A DNA stretch of 64,000 nt from Eshraghiella sp051880035 (GCA_051880035.1 JBJENE010000006.1:1-64000), one strand, 5' to 3'; shown: positions 14,810 to 23,649, counted from the first letter of the stretch. A program made the numbers and translations. The notes: generated by a model from the sequence alone, not told the origin.

Positions 14810-17080
14810 TCAGCTCACTAATCCAAGCTTTTTTTCCAGAATGCGGTTAAATACTGCAGCCGTTATAACCGTCAGAGCCAGATTATATATGGTAAAAATA
14901 ATATACTTAGACGGAGTCATATAAACCATAATCTGATTAACCGCCGTCACATTCAGCTTATCTGCAACAAATGCAGCCACTACCGTCAGGGCTGTTGCAA
15001 GAACAGCGTGTATCATAAGTTCAATAAAGTTAATATACTCTACCATCTTAGGTCTCATTCCCATCTGCCTTAAGATTCCGTAATCCTTAATCTTGATTCT
15101 GAAAAGCATGGAAACCACAAACACATGAAGTATTGCAAGAATTACGAGTACGCCCATTGAAATAACAAGGAGCATATTCCGCTCATACAGAAGGTCATCA
15201 TCATATTCCCTGCTGCTGATTCTGAAACTGCTGATTACAAGATATCCCCGTTCTTCAATTTTCTTAATCACACGGTCGGTGTATGCGTAATCATCAATAA
15301 ACACTGCTGCCTGATCGCTTCCGCTTTCATAAAGTTTATAGAAAAGATCCTCCCTTAAACCTATAAAGCCGTCCCTTATGGTATCACATGTATCAAAACG
15401 GACTATTATTTCGTAATCCACATCCTCCAAACCGGTATCAACCGCAATCTGTCCTGTTGAACCGTATGAGAAATCCTGGCATGAAAAATGTGCAATTCCG
15501 CCGGACTTTTTAAAAGTTATAATATATTTGGAGGAATACATAACCTCATCATATTCGCTTTCCGGTTCACCCATTTCACTATCATTAAGAATTACAGGTA
15601 TAAAGTATTCTTTGTAAAGATACATTTTATCTACTAAGCACCACGCACCTTTTATTTTGACATTTCCACTGTTTATCGGTGCATTTAACATTTCACACAA
15701 TTTTTCCGAAAAATACACCTGTTTCTGCGGTTCTTTAAGAATTCCCGTAATTTTTACAGGAATTGCAAGGTATTGGTTAGCCCAGTTTTTCTTGTACATT
15801 ATATAGCAGATTTTTGTAGTTCCGACCAAAGATAAATCGTCGGAATACAATACAATCTCATCTTTGTTTACCGGAAGTTCTCCCGCTTTAAGATCTGACT
15901 CATTAAGACAGGATGATGAACGCATAAAATTATCATAATTAACAAATTTAACCTTAGAAACATCATCCCATTTTATGTTCCCGTTCACATTTTCATCGAT
16001 TGTGGATTTATAGTCCGTATCTTTTTCAATGAAGTAATTAATATCATTAACCGTGTCATATTTTTCAACATTATGGACATATTTAATGCTTGCAAGATAT
16101 TCCAGGTCCTCTTCATTAATATTAAGTCCATCCCGGCGCCTGACCACAAGCCTCCTGTCATCATCATTGGAAAAGGACGAATAATCAAATTTTCTCGTAT
16201 GGGCGTCATCATAATTACTGAATATGGTGCCGAAAAAAGCAAAAGAAATTATTGCCGTAACAAGTATAAACGCACCTGATAACAATGTTCTTAAAGGCTG
16301 TCTTGTCATATTCATTCCGGCAAATGTAAAAGCCAGCCGTGATTTTTTGGAGCCTGCGGGCGGGATTCCGGCTTTTGGTGAAGTCTCTTTGGGATTAATG
16401 GATTTTAATCTTGTATCCGAAACCACTTCACCATCATATAGGCGGACCTGTCTTGTCACATAATCCGCAGCCTGTTCATAATTATGTGTTACCATTATTA
16501 CAAGCTTATCTTTAGCGATTTCGGCAAAAAGCTCAATTATCTGGCGTCCCGTAACACTGTCAAGGTTTCCCGTAGGTTCATCCGCGATTATTATATCCGT
16601 ATCTTTGGCAAGGGCACGGGCAATTGACAGCCTTTGTTTCTGGCCTGATGAAAGTTTACCCGCTTTCTGCTTTGCAAACTCGGATAATCCAACCTGTTCA
16701 AGAATTTCTTTGGTCCTTGCTGCGGCAGTTTTTTTATCGAAACCTCTTATTAACATTGCACTTATTACATTGTCACGGACATTGAACTTGTCAATGAGTC
16801 TGTAATCCTGGAAAACGAATCCGATTTTGTCCTTTCGGAAGTTCTCCCAGTCTTCCCTGCCAAATGAGGATGCCGCTTCTCCGTTTATATATATTTCCCC
16901 GTCCTCAAACGGAATCATTCCGGACAAAACATTCAGAAGGGTGGACTTTCCGCTTCCGCTTTCCCCGGTAATTGCAACAAATTCCCCTCTTTCAAATTCC
17001 AGATTTATCTTCTGCAGAGCCATTGTTATACCGGTATTGGAGTGATAATATTTGGTTATATTTTCAAGCTTGATTAACAT
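14810..17080 (-). CDS. ABC transporter: ATPase fused to FtsX-like permease (second of pair)
   Basis: A 756-residue fusion. The ATPase domain (about 1-225) shows Walker A GESGSGKST (39-47), a signature LSSGQKQRLSIARAL with Ser in place of the first Gly of LSGGQ, and Walker B plus DEPTGNLDS. A first membrane helix (about 260-285) is followed by a 360-residue extracytoplasmic domain and three C-terminal helices, the MacB/FtsX layout with 1+3 segments. This group moves peptides or lipoproteins or drives cell-wall hydrolases, and does not import nutrients. A perfect AAAGGAGG site precedes the start. It lies 17 bases behind the sister transporter gene, so the two probably form a heterodimer. Cargo unknown. 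Confidence 0.88.
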   Translation of the reverse strand: MLIKLENITKYYHSNTGITMALQKINLEFERGEFVAITGESGSGKSTLLNVLSGMIPFEDGEIYINGEAASSFGREDWENFRKDKIGFVFQDYRLIDKFNVRDNVISAMLIRGFDKKTAAARTKEILEQVGLSEFAKQKAGKLSSGQKQRLSIARALAKDTDIIIADEPTGNLDSVTGRQIIELFAEIAKDKLVIMVTHNYEQAADYVTRQVRLYDGEVVSDTRLKSINPKETSPKAGIPPAGSKKSRLAFTFAGMNMTRQPLRTLLSGAFILVTAIISFAFFGTIFSNYDDAHTRKFDYSSFSNDDDRRLVVRRRDGLNINEEDLEYLASIKYVHNVEKYDTVNDINYFIEKDTDYKSTIDENVNGNIKWDDVSKVKFVNYDNFMRSSSCLNESDLKAGELPVNKDEIVLYSDDLSLVGTTKICYIMYKKNWANQYLAIPVKITGILKEPQKQVYFSEKLCEMLNAPINSGNVKIKGAWCLVDKMYLYKEYFIPVILNDSEMGEPESEYDEVMYSSKYIITFKKSGGIAHFSCQDFSYGSTGQIAVDTGLEDVDYEIIVRFDTCDTIRDGFIGLREDLFYKLYESGSDQAAVFIDDYAYTDRVIKKIEERGYLVISSFRISSREYDDDLLYERNMLLVISMGVLVILAILHVFVVSMLFRIKIKDYGILRQMGMRPKMVEYINFIELMIHAVLATALTVVAAFVADKLNVTAVNQIMVYMTPSKYIIFTIYNLALTVITAAVFNRILEKKLGLVS

Positions 17081-17097
17081 TTTGCTTCCTCCTTTCG

Positions 17098-19401
17098 CTA
17101 ATTCTTCGCTGCCAGTCCGGCAGGAGGAAGTCTTAAAATACTCAGAATCGGCAGGAGTCCAACCGGGATATTAACAATATAAACAGCAATCATCGAAGCA
17201 ATAAGGACATACCACGGACATATTGTGGCAAATCCAAGCGATGCCACATCGGTAAGATATTTAAGTACACCGTAAGTTACAAGCATTGCGGGAACCTGGG
17301 TTAAAGTAGTAATTAATCCAAGCTCTATTGTGTAAGACAGTGCAATACTACCCGGGGCAATTCCAATAAGTCTGTATACAACCAGCTCCTGTGTTCTCTG
17401 AATTGCATTTGATTTCATTGTGAAAAAAACCACAATCAGTGAAATTATTAAGACAGCACAGGTTACCATTCCTCTGGTTGTCATATTTCTGCTTTCCTTA
17501 TATTCATCGATAGATTCCTGATATGAATTCGTCACATCGATAAATGTTGCATATGTATCTGTTCCTTCATTGATATAATCACTGAAAAAATCTTCTACCG
17601 CCTTTGGATTATCGCTGTAAATTTTCACTTCTCTATTATACAGGCAGCACTGAATAACATAATCCTCATAATCTTCATCATCAATATCCGTAACTATTTC
17701 GTCCCAAATTATCAAATCGCTGCCCGAATACTCATCACCGTATATTTTCCCTGCGACATATTCGCTCGGAAAGCAGATTGAAAAAAGCTGTTTCTTATCC
17801 ATATACAGGGATAATTCGCCACTGTCGCATACGCCGCTCACCGTATAACATTTTCCGTCGGAATTGAGTTCCAAAATCTTTCCGATTACATCACCAGGTT
17901 TTTTAATAAAGGAGGCCAGAACGGAATTGGAATCCATTATTTTATTAACAAGTGAAATATCGATGACAATTTCTGTCTCATCCTTTGGCATGCTTCCGAT
18001 AGTAATCATGTCCTCATCAATATAATCTATATCCGTATAAGCAAAATCCCTGATTATAAAAGGCGTCTTTTTTAGCTGTATAAAATTATCTTCTACAATG
18101 TTAAGATATGATTTTTTACTCGGATAAATCTTACCGTCTATACCACTTTGGTAAAACGCGGTAATAGCCCCTGTATAACTGTCATACAGTTCTCCAAGCG
18201 GAATATAACCGTTATTGCCGATACTGACGGTTATGTAGTGGGAATCATCCGATACGATTCCGGACGGTTCCGCAAAAATAACAGAATAATAATCAGATAC
18301 GGAAATCACAATCATAACCGCAGTAGCAATAAATGCCACAAACATAAAAATCTGTTTTTTGCCAAGAAGCCTTACATTCGCCAGTGCCATTGCACAAAGT
18401 TCTTTAAACGACAGTCTCGGTGTCTTTTTAATCTGAACCGGTTCAAGATTATATTGGAATTCATCAACCGAATCCATGCTTATTTGGGGTCTGACATCAT
18501 CAACAAGCTTGGTTTCCGAATCCTCTGTCAAAAAAACCACCCTGTTGCCGTCTTCACTGTGAATATATAGTTTTCCGTCCTTAACAACAAGATTAAGCCT
18601 GAACTTCTCAACAGTCTCATCGGAATAATAATTTATTTCGGTATTGTCTACAGAACTTTTACTGCATCCAAGCTCTTTTAAATATATATTGGTATCATCT
18701 TCTATACTATAAGTTCCGGTTCTTTGGTTATAATAATCACAAACTACTTTTCCGTCACTTACTTTAATTATTCTGTCAGCAAAAAATTCTGCAATCCTCT
18801 GTTCATGGGTAACGAGAATAACAAGACATTTGGCGGAGATTTTACGGATAATACTCATTATCCGCATGGTATTGGTCTCATCAAGATTTCCTGTTGGTTC
18901 ATCAGCAAAAATCACATCAGGTGCCTTGGTTAATGCCCTGGCGATAGCCACACGCTGCTGCTGTCCTCCGGACAGTTCACACACAAGTCTTTTTTTATAT
19001 TTCTGCATGTCAACAGCCTCAAGAACATAATCGATTCTTTCATCCGTCTCCTTATCATCCAGGTCAAAAATTTCCAGCGCAAGTCTTATATTATATTCTA
19101 CCGAGTAGTCCTGTAAAAGATAATAATTCTGAAAAATATATCCGAATTTCTTATTTCTCAGTTTCTCGACTTTGGATGTTTTGTACTTATCAAACTTCAT
19201 ATCATCAACCGTAATCACGCCTGATGTAAAATCATCCAGTCCTCCGATTGTATTAAGTAAAGTTGTCTTACCCGAACCGCTTTCACCCAGAATACAAACA
19301 AGCCCTGTATCTTCAAATTCCAGGGTCGTATCATTAATTACATGTATTTCATTTCTTTTATGCCTATTAAAATATTTATTCAGCTTCTCCGTTTTAAGCA
19401 T
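17098..19401 (-). CDS. ABC transporter: ATPase fused to FtsX-like permease (first of pair)
   Basis: A 767-residue fusion. Walker A GESGSGKTT, the canonical signature LSGGQQQRVAIARAL and Walker B with ADEPTGNLDE are intact. About 100 extra residues lie between the ATPase and the first membrane helix (about residues 225-325), with VVKDGKLYIHSEDGNRVVFL resembling a small beta-rich insert. A periplasm-like exterior domain of about 270 residues and three C-terminal helices follow. The ATG at 19401 follows AGAGGTGG; an in-frame ATG 51 bases upstream has no ribosome site. Because its signature motif is canonical and that of the partner is not, the pair may use one main hydrolysis site if it is a heterodimer. 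An extended -10 promoter lies upstream. Cargo unknown. Confidence 0.88.
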   Translation of the reverse strand: MLKTEKLNKYFNRHKRNEIHVINDTTLEFEDTGLVCILGESGSGKTTLLNTIGGLDDFTSGVITVDDMKFDKYKTSKVEKLRNKKFGYIFQNYYLLQDYSVEYNIRLALEIFDLDDKETDERIDYVLEAVDMQKYKKRLVCELSGGQQQRVAIARALTKAPDVIFADEPTGNLDETNTMRIMSIIRKISAKCLVILVTHEQRIAEFFADRIIKVSDGKVVCDYYNQRTGTYSIEDDTNIYLKELGCSKSSVDNTEINYYSDETVEKFRLNLVVKDGKLYIHSEDGNRVVFLTEDSETKLVDDVRPQISMDSVDEFQYNLEPVQIKKTPRLSFKELCAMALANVRLLGKKQIFMFVAFIATAVMIVISVSDYYSVIFAEPSGIVSDDSHYITVSIGNNGYIPLGELYDSYTGAITAFYQSGIDGKIYPSKKSYLNIVEDNFIQLKKTPFIIRDFAYTDIDYIDEDMITIGSMPKDETEIVIDISLVNKIMDSNSVLASFIKKPGDVIGKILELNSDGKCYTVSGVCDSGELSLYMDKKQLFSICFPSEYVAGKIYGDEYSGSDLIIWDEIVTDIDDEDYEDYVIQCCLYNREVKIYSDNPKAVEDFFSDYINEGTDTYATFIDVTNSYQESIDEYKESRNMTTRGMVTCAVLIISLIVVFFTMKSNAIQRTQELVVYRLIGIAPGSIALSYTIELGLITTLTQVPAMLVTYGVLKYLTDVASLGFATICPWYVLIASMIAVYIVNIPVGLLPILSILRLPPAGLAAKN

Positions 19402-19420
19402 TACACCACCTCTTTTGTGA

Positions 19421-19429
19421 ATTATATCA
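19421..19429 (-). promoter_or_regulatory. Extended -10 promoter of the ABC-FtsX pair
   Basis: The minus strand reads TGATATAAT, a TGn-extended -10, about 20 bases before the start codon. No good -35 is seen, which fits the extended type. Confidence 0.5.
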
Positions 19430-19493
19430 TAATTTCCGCAAATAACATACAAGTATTATTTAATCTAATTATTATTAATAATTTCATGTCCCT

Positions 19494-19522
19494 TTCACAC
19501 ATTTTTTCAGCATGAATATAAT
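19494..19522 (+). promoter_or_regulatory. Promoter of the NMT1-type binding protein
   Basis: TTCACA (19494-19499), 17 bases and TATAAT (19517-19522). A perfect 14-base palindrome (19521-19534) starts within the -10. Confidence 0.6.
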
Positions 19523-19534
19523 ACAGTACTGTAT
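19521..19534. promoter_or_regulatory. Perfect 14-base palindrome at the transcription start
   Basis: ATACAGTACTGTAT is self-complementary and covers the end of the -10 and the expected start site, so it is a likely operator. It differs from the TGTACT-N9-AGTACA sites because its half-sites abut. Confidence 0.5.
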
Positions 19535-19551
19535 CATCAAAAGGGGAAAAT

Positions 19552-20538
19552 ATGAAAAGAAAAATCATTGCTTTAATTCTTGTACTCTGTATGGTTATTC
19601 CATGCCTTACCGCATGCAAAAAGGACTCTTCCGGTCTTACAAAGGTAACCCTCAACGAAGTGGCCCACTCTATTTTCTATGCGCCTCAATATGTTGCCAT
19701 AGAGCTTGGATATTTCGAAGATGAGGGAATTGACCTGGTACTTGAGACCGGTTTCGGTGCCGACAAAACCATGACAGCCCTGCTTTCGGGAAATGCGGAT
19801 ATTGGCTTTATGGGTTCCGAATCCACAATTTACACATACGCCCAGGGAGCCGATGACTATGCGGTCAATTTTGCCCAGCTTACCCAGAGGGCCGGCAATT
19901 TTCTTGTATCAAGAGAGCCCATCGAGGATTTTTCATGGGATATGCTTAGAGGAAAAACAGTTCTCGGCGGCAGAGCAGGCGGAATGCCTCAGATGGTTCT
20001 GGAATATATCCTTAAGAAAAATAACATTGATCCGAAAAAAGATGTGAATATTATCCAGAATATTGATTTCGGACTTACAAGCGGTGCTTTTTCCGGAGGT
20101 GAAGGAGATTTCACGGTAGAATTTGAGCCGAATGCCACAGCACTTGAACTTGAAGACCAGGGTTATGTAGTTGCTTCTCTGGGTGTGGAAAGCGGATATG
20201 TTCCTTATACGGCTTACAGTGCCAAAAAGAGCTATATTGAAGAAAATCCTGAATTAATCAAAAGCTTTGTCCGTGCACTTGAAAAAGGTATGGAATATGT
20301 AAACACCCATACCTCAGAAGAAATTGCCGAAGTAATTAAGCCTCAGTTTAAAGAAACGGATACCGCGACAATCGCCATAATTATAGAACGATACAAACAG
20401 CAGGATACATGGAAAACAGATTCCACTTTTGAAGAAGATGCTTTTATTCTCCTTCAGGATATTCTTATTGAAGCCGGGGAGCTTGATGAAAAAGTTCCTT
20501 ATGAAGATCTTATTATTAAGCCAAAAGAAACCGAGTAA
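19552..20538 (+). CDS. NMT1/SsuA-type solute-binding lipoprotein (orphan)
   Basis: A 328-residue binding protein. The signal peptide ends in the lipobox LTAC with Cys21 as the lipidation site. The mature part begins LNEVAHSIFYAPQYVAIELGYFEDEGIDL, the hallmark of the NMT1/THI5/SsuA/TauA group, followed by GADKTMTALLSGNADIGFMG. Such proteins capture thiamine precursors, sulfonates or nitrate-like anions for an ABC importer. No permease or ATPase of this class is next to it; the neighbouring ABC-FtsX pair is divergent and of another type. It therefore probably serves a transporter encoded elsewhere or has a sensory role. Ribosome site AAGGGG. Substrate not determinable; a pyrimidine (HMP-like) ligand is possible. 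Confidence 0.85.
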   Translation: MKRKIIALILVLCMVIPCLTACKKDSSGLTKVTLNEVAHSIFYAPQYVAIELGYFEDEGIDLVLETGFGADKTMTALLSGNADIGFMGSESTIYTYAQGADDYAVNFAQLTQRAGNFLVSREPIEDFSWDMLRGKTVLGGRAGGMPQMVLEYILKKNNIDPKKDVNIIQNIDFGLTSGAFSGGEGDFTVEFEPNATALELEDQGYVVASLGVESGYVPYTAYSAKKSYIEENPELIKSFVRALEKGMEYVNTHTSEEIAEVIKPQFKETDTATIAIIIERYKQQDTWKTDSTFEEDAFILLQDILIEAGELDEKVPYEDLIIKPKETE

Positions 20539-20545
20539 CGCAAAC

Positions 20546-20573
20546 GGAGAACGGCTATTTGTCGCCGTTCTCC
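20546..20573. terminator. Hairpin between convergent genes (weak terminator)
   Basis: Perfect 10-base arms GGAGAACGGC (20546-20555) and its complement (20564-20573). There is no clear T-run on either strand, so it may be a transcript-end stabiliser rather than a strong terminator. It overlaps the last codons of the minus-strand gene. Confidence 0.5.
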
Positions 20574-21514
20574 GGATTAATATATTTAGGCATTCTTTTT
20601 TTTGCTGCTCCGGAAATACTTCCGTTCTTAACAGCTTCTTCTTTCCTGCCCGTACGCTCTTCATCTTTGTAAAGCTTTTGGTACATAACATATACAACAT
20701 ATGAAAATGCCGCAGTGAACAGCATTGTAATAACTGCTTCAACAGTTTCAGGAAGGATTCCGTAGCTTCTCAGGAATCTCAAAACATTGAGTACAAGATA
20801 TGCTCCAAAGGAACCGGCATACCAGACCTTACTTACCTTATTCTGGAATGCTGCGAAAAGAGGTATTGTAAGGGCTACATGGAATATCATATATGATATG
20901 GTACGAATTGCCTGTAAAAAGAAAAGCATCGGATCGTAAGAAAGCATGTCGTCTACTTCCTTTGCCATCTCCAGATATGCTTCCTGTGTTTCGGCACCCG
21001 ATAACATCTCAGCAATTCCTGTCTTCGCAAGCGATGTGTAAACTATTATATTTAAAAACAGATTGGCAATAACCACAACTGCTTCCGTAGCCATAATTCC
21101 TATACCGAATGAAAGCTGGTCTCCGACTTTGGTACATCTGAAAGCAAATACTTTCATGGTAAGTATTCTTCCCAATACAGGAATCAGCGCATTAATTACT
21201 GCGGATATAGGGATAACCAGTGCTTTAACTTCCACATTTGCCTTAAGGACCGGAATCATAAACAGCAGATTTACGATGGTATTGGAGGCAAAATAATAGA
21301 AAATAAGATATGTTGCCGCACCGCCGAAAATTCCGAACATCGGTCCTTTCTGTTTCTTCCTGATAAGTACGATAAACACTACCAATGCCGTAAATACCAG
21401 AAGCATACTTACAATTGCAACAGTTGCTGCAGTTCTTGAAACTGTTGCATTTAAAATGTATTGCAGCTCATCCGGCAATGTAAATTCTGTACTTCGATTA
21501 ACAATTGAATTCAT
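20555..21514 (-). CDS. Polytopic membrane protein, possibly YhfC-like
   Basis: A 319-residue protein with about seven hydrophobic helices and a charged C-terminal tail rich in Lys/Arg. The order of helices and the segment SFGIGIMATEAVVVIANL resemble the YhfC family (putative intramembrane metalloproteases), which normally shows a GxGHGGxEA-like motif. The histidine expected there is absent, so if it belongs to the family it may be catalytically inactive. No other domain is recognisable. A good GAAAGGA ribosome site precedes the ATG. It is a single gene between the csp terminator and the binding lipoprotein, with which it converges. Confidence 0.5.
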   Translation of the reverse strand: MNSIVNRSTEFTLPDELQYILNATVSRTAATVAIVSMLLVFTALVVFIVLIRKKQKGPMFGIFGGAATYLIFYYFASNTIVNLLFMIPVLKANVEVKALVIPISAVINALIPVLGRILTMKVFAFRCTKVGDQLSFGIGIMATEAVVVIANLFLNIIVYTSLAKTGIAEMLSGAETQEAYLEMAKEVDDMLSYDPMLFFLQAIRTISYMIFHVALTIPLFAAFQNKVSKVWYAGSFGAYLVLNVLRFLRSYGILPETVEAVITMLFTAAFSYVVYVMYQKLYKDEERTGRKEEAVKNGSISGAAKKRMPKYINPENGDK

Positions 21515-21535
21515 ATAACTTTCCTTTCATTGTAC

Positions 21536-21564
21536 AAAAGGGCTATCAGAATTCTGACAGCCCT
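21536..21564 (-). terminator. Terminator of the cold-shock gene
   Basis: Arms 21539-21549 and 21554-21564 pair fully on the minus strand (one G-U) around AATT, followed by TTTT. It lies 98 bases past the csp stop, giving a long 3' untranslated region, and just upstream of the next gene's ribosome site. Confidence 0.75.
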
Positions 21565-21661
21565 CCTCATAATCTTTGTGAATGACAATATACTTTTTTT
21601 AATAAATAATATATATATTGAAAAAGGCACACTGCAAACTTCTGATTATAACAAGCTAATA

Positions 21662-21862
21662 TTAAACTCTCTTAACATTAGTTGCCTGTGGTCCCTTAGC
21701 ACCGTCAACTACATCGAACTCAACCTGCTGTCCTTCTTCAAGAGTCTTGAAGCCTTCCATATCAAGTCCTGTGTAATGAACGAATACATCCTTACCTTCT
21801 TCATCAGAAATGAAACCATATCCTTTCTGATTGTTGAACCACTTAACTGTACCTTTGTTCAT
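21662..21862 (-). CDS. Cold-shock protein (CSD family)
   Basis: A 66-residue single-domain nucleic-acid-binding protein. MNKGTVKWFNNQKGYGFIS contains RNP1 (KGYGFIS) and DVFVHY is RNP2, with the usual surface aromatics. It melts RNA secondary structure in the cytoplasm and acts as an RNA chaperone. The ATG at 21862 follows GGAGG by 7 bases; an upstream in-frame start would add residues not found in the family. Promoter and an inverted repeat over the -10 are visible, giving a leader of about 45 bases. It is a single-gene unit. Confidence 0.97.
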   Translation of the reverse strand: MNKGTVKWFNNQKGYGFISDEEGKDVFVHYTGLDMEGFKTLEEGQQVEFDVVDGAKGPQATNVKRV

Positions 21863-21912
21863 GGTAATACCTCCAAAATGAAAATCTTTATCGTTAATTC
21901 CACGATATGTTA

Positions 21913-21941
21913 AATCTAACATATCATCCAAAATAAGTCAA
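21913..21941 (-). promoter_or_regulatory. Promoter of the cold-shock gene with dyad over the -10
   Basis: The minus strand reads TTGACT (21936-21941), 17 bases and TAGATT (21913-21918). A perfect inverted repeat, GATATGTTA (21904-21912) and TAACATATC (21917-21925), surrounds the -10. It could be an operator or melt-sensitive promoter DNA. Confidence 0.65.
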
Positions 21942-21961
21942 ATAAATTTGTTCATTCTACC

Positions 21962-22834
21962 CTATGAATTCCTCAGGTTTTCAATTTCTTCAACACTGAA
22001 ATTGTATGCGGTATTGCAGAAATGACATTTTATTTCAATATCCTTTCCCTCTTCTACAATTGAATCCAGGTCTGCTTTGCTTAAAAGCATAAGGGCATCC
22101 GAAACTCTTTTCCTTGAGCAGTTACATTTAAAGCCAACCGGAATTCTGTCTAAAACCTGAGGGTTCAGGCCTTTAAGAATTATTTCAAGAATGTCTTCAG
22201 GGCTGTTTCCGTCCGACAGCAGGTCGGTAACGGAAGTAACCGTGGCAAGATTATTTTCTATGGCTGTTATTGTTTCATCCAAAGCATCAGGCATTATCTG
22301 GATAATAAAACCTCCTGCCTCCTTAACCGAACAATCTTTGTCAACCAGAACTCCAAGTCCCACGGACGACGGTGTCTGCTCACTGGACGCAAAATAATAA
22401 GTCAAATCCTCTGCAATCTCTCCTGTAATGAGTTCACATGTTCCGCTGTACGGCTCTTTCAGTCCTATATCCTTAATAACAGTCAGAAAGCCCTTTCCTA
22501 TTGCGCCTGCCACATCCAGTTTGCCTATGGAATTCGGCGGAAGATCCACATTGCTTACGCCGGGATATCCTTTAACACTTCCATGGGAATCAGCCGTTAC
22601 CAAAAGACTTTTCATCGGCCCGTCGCCTTCAACTCTGATGGTAAGTACATCTTCATCACCTTTCATCATACTTCCCATCATGGCTCCTGCCGTCAGAAGC
22701 CTTCCCAGTGCTGCCGTTACAACAGGGCTTGTGTTATGATTTGCTGCCGCTGTCCCAACTGTTTCTTTAGTCACCGCACAAAAAGCACGGACCTGTCCGT
22801 CCGCTGCCGTTGCCCGAATTATATAATCTTTCAT
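21962..22834 (-). CDS. hslO: Hsp33 redox-regulated chaperone
   Basis: A 290-residue Hsp33. The C-terminal redox switch has CNC (CxC) near residue 238 and CHFC (CxxC) near 271, the four cysteines that bind zinc when reduced and form disulfides under oxidative and heat stress, turning the protein into an ATP-independent holdase. The N-terminal domain is complete, starting DYIIRATAADGQVRAFCAVT. It overlaps the methyltransferase gene by 4 bases (ATGA type), so the pair is translationally coupled. GGAGGAAC precedes the ATG. Function is confident. Confidence 0.97.
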   Translation of the reverse strand: MKDYIIRATAADGQVRAFCAVTKETVGTAAANHNTSPVVTAALGRLLTAGAMMGSMMKGDEDVLTIRVEGDGPMKSLLVTADSHGSVKGYPGVSNVDLPPNSIGKLDVAGAIGKGFLTVIKDIGLKEPYSGTCELITGEIAEDLTYYFASSEQTPSSVGLGVLVDKDCSVKEAGGFIIQIMPDALDETITAIENNLATVTSVTDLLSDGNSPEDILEIILKGLNPQVLDRIPVGFKCNCSRKRVSDALMLLSKADLDSIVEEGKDIEIKCHFCNTAYNFSVEEIENLRNS

Positions 22835-23583
22835 TTTGTTCCTCCAAGTATATAATATACACGCTCTTTGCCAAAATCAGCCGGCGTTGTCATGTCCATT
22901 CCCAGAACCTCCATTACCTTAAGTCCCGTCTTACGGGCAGCATTCCTTACCTCCTCTTCGGTAAAAGCATGCTGCAAATGATTTTCGGTGACTTTGGTAT
23001 AAAGTTCTTTTCTCTTTCTTATAAAAAAAGTCAGGTAATAGAAATTATTCCTTTCTTCTTTATCATAGTCATTTTCCCAGATATACACTCCTTCATCCGC
23101 GGAATCCGTATAAACATTGTCTCCCAGAGATTCATAGAAAGTCTCTGTTTTCATATCGAAAATAAAAATTCCGTCCTCCGTCATGTTTTTCCTGACACAT
23201 TCAAATGCCGACTCGAGATCAAATGTGTTTTCAAGATAATTCATGGAATCGCACACGGACAGCACAACCGGGAATTTATTTTCCGTATCAAACGCCCGCA
23301 TGTCCATACACAAAAACTCTGCCGAATCAGATGTCTTTCGTGCCTTTTTTCTCTTAGATGCTTCATATATCATCTCCATGGAATTATCTATGCCGGTAAC
23401 CTTATACCCTCTTTCTGCCATCATAAAAGAAAAAGTTCCGGTTCCGCATCCGAGTTCCAGCAATGTGCAGTCTTTCATACCCCTGGCACCGAGAAATCCG
23501 CAAATCATATCGCACCATTTCCCATACGGAATGTCCGCCATAAATGTATCATAAAGCCTTGCAAAATGCGTATACTGATTCAT
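22831..23583 (-). CDS. Class I SAM-dependent methyltransferase
   Basis: A 250-residue enzyme. LLELGCGTGTFSFMMAERGYKVTGID is SAM motif I through the acidic end of strand 2 (the Asp that binds the ribose), and LCMDMRAFD is motif II. The C-terminal half, with YTKVTENHLQHAFTEEEVRNA, matches the YqeM/UbiE-like small-molecule branch. Substrate unknown. It starts 53 bases from a divergent membrane-protein gene and is followed by hslO with overlap. AAAGGAG ribosome site. Confidence 0.9.
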   Translation of the reverse strand: MNQYTHFARLYDTFMADIPYGKWCDMICGFLGARGMKDCTLLELGCGTGTFSFMMAERGYKVTGIDNSMEMIYEASKRKKARKTSDSAEFLCMDMRAFDTENKFPVVLSVCDSMNYLENTFDLESAFECVRKNMTEDGIFIFDMKTETFYESLGDNVYTDSADEGVYIWENDYDKEERNNFYYLTFFIRKRKELYTKVTENHLQHAFTEEEVRNAARKTGLKVMEVLGMDMTTPADFGKERVYYILGGTK

Positions 23584-23601
23584 TTTGTGCTCCTTTTTGT
23601 C

Positions 23602-23630
23602 TTGATTATTTCCTCTTCCTATTCTATACT
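23602..23630 (+). promoter_or_regulatory. Promoter that yields a probable leaderless transcript
   Basis: TTGATT (23602-23607), 17 bases and TATACT (23625-23630). The start codon at 23637 is 7 bases past the -10, where transcription should begin. No ribosome site precedes the ATG. Confidence 0.6.
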
Positions 23631-23649
23631 TGTCTCATGAAATCAACAA
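23621..23649 (-). promoter_or_regulatory. Promoter of the methyltransferase-hslO pair
   Basis: The minus strand reads TTGTTG (23644-23649), 17 bases and TAGAAT (23621-23626). Its -10 overlaps the -10 of the divergent plus-strand promoter (23625-23630), so only one polymerase can bind at a time. Confidence 0.5.

Noticed and set aside
14810..19401. Bacitracin-type BceAB-RS module
   Set aside because: Here each protein is an ATPase-permease fusion and no sensor kinase or response regulator gene is next to them.
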